From: Leptospira sp. 96542 | GTDB lineage: Bacteria; Spirochaetota; Leptospiria; Leptospirales; Leptospiraceae | Reading direction: 5' to 3' | Assembly (NCBI GenBank): GCA_029310945.1 | Contig: JARJFC010000044.1 | Coordinates: forward strand, 1-30,127 | Length of the DNA: 30,127 bases | In this document: piece by piece, positions 24,953 to 30,127 of the stretch | Layout of the letters: every line of letters starts with the position of its first letter | Numbering within the stretch: the first letter of the stretch is position 1 | Notes under the pieces: model-generated | The model's database searches: none | The model's input: only the letters and a program-made list of their open reading frames with translations | Told to the model about the DNA's origin: nothing | Program-made: the position numbers and the translations under genes

Positions 24953-24996
24953 TATATTGACTTGACATCCCTGAATTCGGTTTGTTTTTGGGACAT

Positions 24997-25845
24997 ATGA
25001 AATCCTATGCCAGTCGTTCCCTCACTGCCCTTTCACTCTTTTTTTTGGTTTTGTCCATTTCGGCAAATCCCAAAGCCACACCCGAACGAATTGTTTCTCT
25101 GAACGGGACAACCACAGAAATACTCTTTGCTTTGGGAGCGGGCGACAAGGTACTCGCCTCAGACACTAGTTCTTATTTTCCAAAAAAGGCAGCGACCCAA
25201 CCAAAAGTCGGATACCAAAGAACCCTCACTCCCGAAGCCATTCTCGTCCACAAACCAGATTTGGTCATCGGGTTAGAATATGCAGGGCCTGCCCAAACCA
25301 TCCAACAATTGAAAGACACTGGCTTAAATGTACAAATTCTGCCTGAAAAACTCACCATCCAAGACAGTGAAGAAAGAATAAGAACCATTGGTGCCCTCAT
25401 TGGTAAAACGAAGGAAGCAAACGAACTTGCAAAAAAATTCAAATCAGAAAGCAAAAGTTTAAATATAACCAAGACCAACTTACGCGTATTATTTTTATAT
25501 TCGAGAAGTGTGAGTGCAATTTTTGTGGGTGGGAAAAATACAGCCGCCGATGTGATGATTGGTCTTTCGGGAGCCATCAATGTTGCCGAAAAAATTTCAG
25601 ATTTTAAACCTCTGACACCGGAAGCTCTCATTGAGTTGAATCCAGATGTCATACTAATGCCCGAAGTTTCTGTCGAAGGTATGGGTGGCGAAAATGCGAT
25701 TTGGGCGATCAACGGAATGTCGCATACCAATGCTGGTAAAAAGAAAAATTTAGTGACTATGGATGACCTAATGTTACTTGGGTTTGGACCTCGCCTCCCC
25801 CAAGCATTAAAAATACTCAACACAAAATGGAAAGGGTTCGAATGA
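24997..25845 (+). CDS. hmuT: Haem ABC transporter, periplasmic haem-binding protein
   Basis: 282 residues from the ATG at 24997; an in-frame TTG at 24982 would only lengthen the front. It has a signal peptide of ~23 residues (LSLFFLVLSISANP) and no lipobox. It belongs to the BtuF/FhuD-like cluster: RIVSLNGTTTEILFALGAGD, PKVGYQRTLTPEAILVHKPD, NPDVILMPEVSVEGMGGENA. Tyr73 sits where HmuT/ShuT proteins place their axial haem ligand (VGY followed by R.L). It carries haem from the outer-membrane receptor to HmuUV. The stop overlaps the start of hmuU (ATGA). Confidence 0.92.
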   Translation: MKSYASRSLTALSLFFLVLSISANPKATPERIVSLNGTTTEILFALGAGDKVLASDTSSYFPKKAATQPKVGYQRTLTPEAILVHKPDLVIGLEYAGPAQTIQQLKDTGLNVQILPEKLTIQDSEERIRTIGALIGKTKEANELAKKFKSESKSLNITKTNLRVLFLYSRSVSAIFVGGKNTAADVMIGLSGAINVAEKISDFKPLTPEALIELNPDVILMPEVSVEGMGGENAIWAINGMSHTNAGKKKNLVTMDDLMLLGFGPRLPQALKILNTKWKGFE

Positions 25846-26834
25846 AAAAAGAAATCACTTTCTTTCTGATCGTTGGTATCTTTTTTGCACTTTCCATCAT
25901 TTTAAACTCACAAATGGGTGTTATACGGATCAGTGTTTATGACATTTTTTTCAATCCCCAGGAAACATTGGAAAAAACTGTTTTTTATGAATTACGTTTG
26001 CCTAGGATTTTATTATCACTCCTCATCGGTGGTTCGCTTGCATGGTCAGGCGCATTATCTCAAGGGTTATTCCGAAACCCCATAGTGGAGCCTGGACTAA
26101 TAGGAATTACGGCTGGAGCTGCATTGTTTGCAGCCATTGCCATTGTACTTGGATCTCACCTTAGTTTTTTGAATAATTTATTTTCGATTGTCCTCTTCTC
26201 TTTCGGAGGAGCCGTTGCGGTCTGCCTAATGGCTTTTATTACGGCAAGGACGAGTGGAAAAACAATGATCAATCATTTATTATTAACGGGAGTCGCCATT
26301 AACATCCTTTGTTTGTCGGGTATAGGGATCCTTAGTTATATTGCCAATGAATCACAACTGAGAAGTTTATCTTCCTGGAATTTAGGAAGTTTAGCGGGCG
26401 CAAGCTGGTCAAACGTAAATAAATTTTTAATCATATTTCTTATGCCAATATTTATAAGTCCATTTATTGCAAAACCTATGAATGTATTATTACTTGGTGA
26501 AAGAGAAGCCACCCATGTAGGATTAAAAACAGAAGGAATCAAAGTTTTTCTAATTTTACTTATTTGTTTGAGCGTAGGTTCATCTGTTGCACTGGTAGGC
26601 AATATTGCTTTTGTGGGGCTGTTTGTTCCACACATTGTTCGCATGGTGATTGGCCAAGACAACCGAACCTTGTTATTTGCAACATATATCCTCGGTGCAA
26701 GTATATTATGCCTTGCCGATGGGATTTGTAGAACCATTGTGCAACCAACAGAAATACCTGTTGGTGTGGTGATGTCGTTTATGGGTGCACCAGTTTTCAT
26801 TAGTTTACTCCGAAGACGAGGCAATTTTACGTGA
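25842..26834 (+). CDS. hmuU: Haem ABC transporter, permease (FecCD family)
   Basis: 330 residues from the ATG at 25842, which forms an ATGA overlap with hmuT and has GGAAAGGG just upstream; a start at 25827 is possible but less likely. About ten hydrophobic helices are visible. FecCD signatures include ELRLPRILLSLLIGGSLAWS, GALSQGLFRNPIVEPGLIGI, GASWSNV, LLGEREATHVGLK, VGNIAFVGLFVPHIVRM and IPVGVVMSFMGAPVFISLLR (the ATPase-coupling end). It forms the homodimeric inner-membrane channel with HmuV. Confidence 0.94.
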   Translation: MKKEITFFLIVGIFFALSIILNSQMGVIRISVYDIFFNPQETLEKTVFYELRLPRILLSLLIGGSLAWSGALSQGLFRNPIVEPGLIGITAGAALFAAIAIVLGSHLSFLNNLFSIVLFSFGGAVAVCLMAFITARTSGKTMINHLLLTGVAINILCLSGIGILSYIANESQLRSLSSWNLGSLAGASWSNVNKFLIIFLMPIFISPFIAKPMNVLLLGEREATHVGLKTEGIKVFLILLICLSVGSSVALVGNIAFVGLFVPHIVRMVIGQDNRTLLFATYILGASILCLADGICRTIVQPTEIPVGVVMSFMGAPVFISLLRRRGNFT

Positions 26835-27616
26835 GCATCCAAATAAAATCCTTAACTTATCAGATTGGTAAAAAAGTAATCCTGAGTGATATCAACCTAA
26901 CAATCGCACCTGGCGAATTCCATGTTCTTATGGGCAAAAATGGAGCTGGCAAATCTACCCTTTTCCACCTACTCTGTTCCGACTTAAAACCAAATTCAGG
27001 CGAAATTTATTTTGATGAGAAACCCATTCAATCGATACCGAACAAAGCGCTCGCCAAACAAAGAGCAGTGTTAACGCAAAATCCAGAAATTAACTTTCCA
27101 TTATCTTGCATTGATATAGTTCAATTGGGTCGTTATCCGCATGAAACTTCCGATTCAGAAAATTTAGAGATAGCGCACGCAAGTTTAAAAATTGTAGATC
27201 TTTTAGACAAAAAAACACAAAACTACAATACACTTTCAGGGGGAGAAAAACAAAGAGCACATTTTGCTCGTGTTCTAGCGCAAATTTGGGAAGCACCTCC
27301 TAGATACCTTCTTTTAGACGAACCAATATCAAGTTTGGATTTGCCAAACCAAATCAAAGTTTTGGAACTTTGTAAGCACCTAACAAATAAAAACTATGGC
27401 GTTTTTATGATACTGCACGATTTAAATTTAGCCTCTCGTTATTCTGATAAAATTACTTTTTTATCAGAAGGGAAAATTCATGCCAGTGGATCACCAAACG
27501 AAGTCATTAACGAAGAAACAATTTTCGAAGTGTTTAATATTGAGACAGATGTAATTACAAACAATAATGTTAATATGATACTACCAAAATTAGATAAAAT
27601 AGGAGTGAGTGTATGA
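26831..27616 (+). CDS. hmuV: Haem ABC transporter, ATPase
   Basis: 261 residues starting at GTG in a GTGA overlap with hmuU. It is a complete ABC ATPase: Walker A GKNGAGKST (35-43), Q-loop near TQNPEINFP (82-90), signature LSGGEKQR (135-142), Walker B YLLLDEP (159-165) and switch His196 (ILHDLN). The RYPH segment after the Q-loop is typical of the HmuV/FepC group. It powers haem import through HmuU. The last ~15 residues extend slightly past the usual family end. It overlaps hmuS by 4 nt (ATGA). Confidence 0.95.
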   Translation: MSIQIKSLTYQIGKKVILSDINLTIAPGEFHVLMGKNGAGKSTLFHLLCSDLKPNSGEIYFDEKPIQSIPNKALAKQRAVLTQNPEINFPLSCIDIVQLGRYPHETSDSENLEIAHASLKIVDLLDKKTQNYNTLSGGEKQRAHFARVLAQIWEAPPRYLLLDEPISSLDLPNQIKVLELCKHLTNKNYGVFMILHDLNLASRYSDKITFLSEGKIHASGSPNEVINEETIFEVFNIETDVITNNNVNMILPKLDKIGVSV

Positions 27617-28650
27617 ATGTTGAATTAAAAACTGCTTGGGAAAATTTAAAAAAGGAAAACCCAAAACTCAGGATCCGCGATGCAGCAAAAATATTGTCTG
27701 TATCGGAGGCGGAATTACTGGCCACAAAAATAGGTGACTCTGTTTGGCTCATTAAAAATGATTGGGCCGAGTTTTTGAAAGATACCAACTCCCTTGGTTA
27801 TGTTATAGCTCTCACCCGAAACGAAGCGTGTGTTCATGAAAGAAAGGGTGTTTACGAAAATATATCAATCAATGGTCAAATGGGGTTGGTAGTTGGTCCA
27901 GACATTGACCTCCGAATTTTTTTAAACCACTGGAAGTATGGATTTTATTCTGAAGAAATTAGGGAAAACTCAATTCTAAAAAGTTTTCAATTTTTTAATA
28001 CAAACGGCGAAGCAATTCATAAAATATATTCCACAACCACTTCCGATGATGGTGGTTGGATTCGAATGAAGGAAAAATATTGTGATAATAATGCCCAGTT
28101 TATAACACCAGTTCCTCAACCAGTTGAGACACCGAATGAAAATAAAGATGACTCAGATGACATTCCTAATTTTTTACAAGACTGGTCCAAACTTGAAGAC
28201 ACCCATGATTTTTTTACTTTGATAAAAAAATATAAATTCTCTCGTTATTTTGCAGTAACAGCCGCTAGTGATTCATTCAGTTTCAAAATTGACACAAAAA
28301 AGTTTTTGGAAATTATGACAGCCTCTTCAGAGAAAGAAATGGAGATCATGATTTTTGTGGGTAATCCAAACTTAATTCAAATCCATACTGGACAAATCAA
28401 AAGATTGGAACCCATGGGGCCTTGGTTCAATATTCTTGATCCAAATTTCAATTTGCACTTAAGAACAGATCTTATTTATGATGTTTGGATTGTTGACAAA
28501 CCAACCAAAGATGGGCTCGTCACTGCCATCGAAGTATTCGATGAAAACAAAGAACTCATTTTACAAATGTTTGGGAAACGAAAACCTGGCTTACCACAGC
28601 TGAAAGAATGGTTTGAATTGACTAGAAAGTTTCAAACTCTCCCTTTGTAA
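27613..28650 (+). CDS. hmuS: Haemin-degrading/haem-trafficking factor, HemS/ChuS family
   Basis: 345 residues, the usual length for the family (two structural repeats). Diagnostic segments include RIRDAAKILSVSEAELLATK (~21-40), RNEACVHERKGVYENI (~73-88), MGLVVGPDIDLRIFLNHWKY (~95-114), DDGGWIRMKEKY, and in the second half MIFVGNPNLIQIHTGQIKRL and GPWFNILDPNFNLHLRTDLI. Members bind haem in the cytoplasm and either pass it on or break its ring to free iron. AGGAG lies 7 nt before the ATG, inside hmuV. It is the last gene of the hmuTUVS operon; no typical heme oxygenase gene was seen in the window. Confidence 0.94.
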   Translation: MNVELKTAWENLKKENPKLRIRDAAKILSVSEAELLATKIGDSVWLIKNDWAEFLKDTNSLGYVIALTRNEACVHERKGVYENISINGQMGLVVGPDIDLRIFLNHWKYGFYSEEIRENSILKSFQFFNTNGEAIHKIYSTTTSDDGGWIRMKEKYCDNNAQFITPVPQPVETPNENKDDSDDIPNFLQDWSKLEDTHDFFTLIKKYKFSRYFAVTAASDSFSFKIDTKKFLEIMTASSEKEMEIMIFVGNPNLIQIHTGQIKRLEPMGPWFNILDPNFNLHLRTDLIYDVWIVDKPTKDGLVTAIEVFDENKELILQMFGKRKPGLPQLKEWFELTRKFQTLPL

Positions 28651-28746
28651 ACCTTGGTGTCATGCTAAAGTTGATTTAAAATTTAAAAACTTTCTTGCAA
28701 AGTCAAAATCTTCTGAAACTCTCCATTCCAGAAAAGAGGGCATTGA

Positions 28747-28926
28747 ATGGCAGGAAAATTTGAAATTTACAAAGACAAAGCAGGCGAATTTCGGTTTCGA
28801 CTAAAAGCCGGCAATGGAGAAATCATTGCCGTGAGTGAAGGTTATACTTCAAAAAAATCATGTGAAAACGGTATTGAGTCAGTGAAAAAGAACGCTGCCG
28901 ATGCCGCTATCGACGATCAAACATAA
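28747..28926 (+). CDS. YegP/DUF1508 mini-protein
   Basis: 59 residues: [20 protein letters not shown], then [20 protein letters not shown] and [19 protein letters not shown]. This is one complete YegP (DUF1508) repeat: F-x-(I/V)-Y-K-D, F-R-F-R-L-K-A-x-N-G-E-I-I, S-E-x-Y, and a closing GI.SVK.NA. E. coli YegP has two such repeats; single-repeat members are common. Function is unknown. GAGGG precedes the ATG. Its 3' end overlaps the end of the convergent ppnP gene by 10 nt. Confidence 0.85.
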   Translation: MAGKFEIYKDKAGEFRFRLKAGNGEIIAVSEGYTSKKSCENGIESVKKNAADAAIDDQT

Positions 28927-29228
28927 GAGCAACAATAATCTGTTACAGTTTGTATCTTCAACTTAAACTTTGAATTTGCTTGTACTTCAAACTGATACAC
29001 ACCATCAATCTCAATCCATTTGTCATCCCCTGGCAATTGGATTGTTAGTTTTCCAGACAAAATTTCCATAATTTCTTTTTGGTCTGTACCAAATTCGTAT
29101 TCACCTGGCATCATGATACCAAGAGTTTTTTTCTCTCCAGAAGGGAAAATAACAGTACGACTTGTAACTTTCCCATCATAATAGATATTAGCTGGTTTTA
29201 ATACTGTGACTGATTCAAATCTATCCAT
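28917..29228 (-). CDS. ppnP: Pyrimidine/purine nucleoside phosphorylase PpnP (cupin, DUF1255)
   Basis: 103 residues from the ATG at 29228; an in-frame ATG at 29264 would give 115, longer than typical (E. coli PpnP has 94). Family motifs run throughout: [73 protein letters not shown] and the diagnostic end VTDYCCSYV. It is a single cupin barrel that splits nucleosides with phosphate to free base and ribose-1-phosphate in the cytoplasm. It stands alone between convergent and divergent neighbours. The ribosome site is weak at both possible starts. Confidence 0.92.
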   Translation of the reverse strand: MDRFESVTVLKPANIYYDGKVTSRTVIFPSGEKKTLGIMMPGEYEFGTDQKEIMEILSGKLTIQLPGDDKWIEIDGVYQFEVQANSKFKLKIQTVTDYCCSYV

Positions 29229-29344
29229 ATTGACCAAATTTAGGTGTTCCACGCAATCGTCCATCGGATTCTCAAGCTGGATTTGGTCATTTTTTTGTTA
29301 AAAAGTGTTTGCAATCGGGACAAAGATCGGTTCCGTTCTACTTA

Positions 29345-29965
29345 GTGGCGGTTAAAAAGTTAAATCCTGTTGACAATAAAAAAATCTTAGCTCGGGAGAA
29401 ATCTATCGAGAGGATAAAAAATGCCGCAATCACGTTATTTTCCAAACACGGTTTTGCCCCTACCACAATGGATATGATTGCGAAACAAGCAAAAATTTCA
29501 AAAGGTCTGGCTTATAATTATTTCAAAAGTAAAAATCAAATTTTAGAACACATCATTGATGATCACCTAAACAAACAAGAAGTATATTATAAAAATATAC
29601 CACCTAACTTATCAACAAAAGAATATGTACGTGAATTTTTTGAACGTTCGCTTTCCTTTGCACGGGATGAACAAAAAACAGTCATTTTGCTTACAGTTTG
29701 TTTTTTCCAGCCTGGTTCAGTATCATTATCCAAAAAGATGATGGACAATATTGAAAAAAAATTCGCTCCCTTCACAGACGCAATGCGTGAACGATTTTGC
29801 CATTTAGGCATTCACAATCCTGACCAAGAAATCATGTTCATTCGTACCTTTTTGCATGGCCTTTTTATGGGACAGGTTTTTCACGACCATAAAGTATGTC
29901 CGATCAAAAACGTTGTGGATGTCCTCTTGGAAAGATACAACCAACCTGCCCATAAAAACAATTAG
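29345..29965 (+). CDS. TetR/AcrR-family transcriptional regulator
   Basis: About 206 residues from a GTG at 29345; a TTG at 29309 is also possible, and neither has a convincing ribosome site. The N-terminal helix-turn-helix is clear: RIKNAAITLFSKHGFAPTTM, DMIAKQAKISKGLAYNYFKS, KNQILEHII. The C-terminal ligand/dimer domain (~90-200) is of TetR_C type with no recognisable ligand site. It is divergent from ppnP across a short gap, and its stop codon overlaps that of the next, convergent gene. Its target is unknown; autoregulation or control of ppnP is possible because they share an intergenic region. Confidence 0.9.
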   Translation: MAVKKLNPVDNKKILAREKSIERIKNAAITLFSKHGFAPTTMDMIAKQAKISKGLAYNYFKSKNQILEHIIDDHLNKQEVYYKNIPPNLSTKEYVREFFERSLSFARDEQKTVILLTVCFFQPGSVSLSKKMMDNIEKKFAPFTDAMRERFCHLGIHNPDQEIMFIRTFLHGLFMGQVFHDHKVCPIKNVVDVLLERYNQPAHKNN

Positions 29966-30127
29966 TCCTGACTAGGCAGTTTCAAAATTAATAAATTCGT
30001 ACTAGCTGTTGCCAATAATTTTTCTTTTTCTGTTTTCATTTCTGCAGTCATATGGATGGTTGAGAAACCTTTTGCCTCAATTCGTGCAGTCACTATGACC
30101 TTCTGTCCCACGGCCACTCCTCGGATG
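29962..30127 (-). CDS. Hotdog-fold (PaaI/YbgC-type) thioesterase, C-terminal part
   Basis: A partial gene running off the window's right edge. The 54 visible residues, IRGVAVGQKVIVTARIEAKG, then FSTIHMTAEMKTEKEKLLAT and ASTNLLILKLPSQD, match the last three strands of an acyl-CoA thioesterase hotdog fold (the ...A.G.....TAEM....LLATAS.N pattern). The catalytic residues lie outside the window. Its stop codon overlaps the TetR stop by 4 nt. Confidence 0.65.
   Translation of the reverse strand, partial: IRGVAVGQKVIVTARIEAKGFSTIHMTAEMKTEKEKLLATASTNLLILKLPSQD

Noticed and set aside
25173..25823. 216-codon open frame on the minus strand
   Set aside because: Fully antisense to hmuT, which has intact family motifs; no ribosome site or recognisable domain.
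1..30127. tRNA, rRNA, CRISPR arrays and insertion sequences
   Set aside because: None was recognised by eye: no regularly spaced repeats with spacers, no transposase motifs, no tRNA-like cloverleaf. A covariance-model scan was not possible here.

Overview
The window looks like chromosomal DNA from a spirochaete of the genus Leptospira, more likely an environmental (saprophyte-type) species than a classical pathogen. This is inference from AT-rich DNA, many lipoproteins with loose spirochaetal lipoboxes (AANC, VINC, LSC, IGC), SH3 plus NADase-type glycan-binding lipoproteins, and overall gene style. No rRNA, tRNA, CRISPR array or insertion sequence was recognised.

Layout. (1) 1-1680 is an accessory-looking stretch: 559 bases without a gene but rich in inverted repeats, a VOC-fold gene, and a small two-helix membrane protein. 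A recurring TTAG(C/T)TGTTA motif resembles the 3' end of integron attC sites. A 61-codon coding remnant follows. (2) 1881-11559, all on the minus strand, is a seven-gene cell-envelope and secretion cluster. In transcription order: choice-of-anchor-D-like lipoprotein, subtilisin-like protease, a small lipoprotein resembling a free-standing protease propeptide, SH3/glycan-binding lipoprotein, SH3 plus beta-propeller exported protein, class A penicillin-binding protein, TPR protein. Two nearly identical AACGTT-containing direct repeats lie upstream. (3) 11706-11975 is a tiny Cys-rich lipoprotein. (4) 12127-20771 is a tightly overlapping recC-recB-recD operon on the plus strand, clearly more AT-rich than its neighbours. 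(5) 20774-28650 is a complete haem-acquisition locus in two divergent operons. The minus-strand arm has an unknown lipoprotein, a HmuY-like lipoprotein and a TonB-dependent receptor; the plus-strand arm is hmuT-hmuU-hmuV-hmuS. Two Fur-box-like palindromes lie between them. (6) 28747-30127 holds a YegP/DUF1508 mini-protein, PpnP, a TetR regulator and the C-terminal end of a hotdog-fold thioesterase.

How the genes work together. The haem locus reads as a full path. Surface lipoprotein(s) capture haem, the TonB receptor imports it across the outer membrane, HmuT carries it through the periplasm, HmuUV moves it across the inner membrane, and HmuS handles or degrades it in the cytoplasm, probably under iron control. 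RecBCD is the double-strand-break repair nuclease/helicase. The most novel-looking item is the protease module. A secreted subtilase with a ~200-residue insertion inside its catalytic domain is followed, with a 14-nt overlap, by a lipoprotein whose mature part aligns with the protease's own propeptide. It appears to start at CTG. This would be a membrane-anchored inhibitor or chaperone made with its protease.
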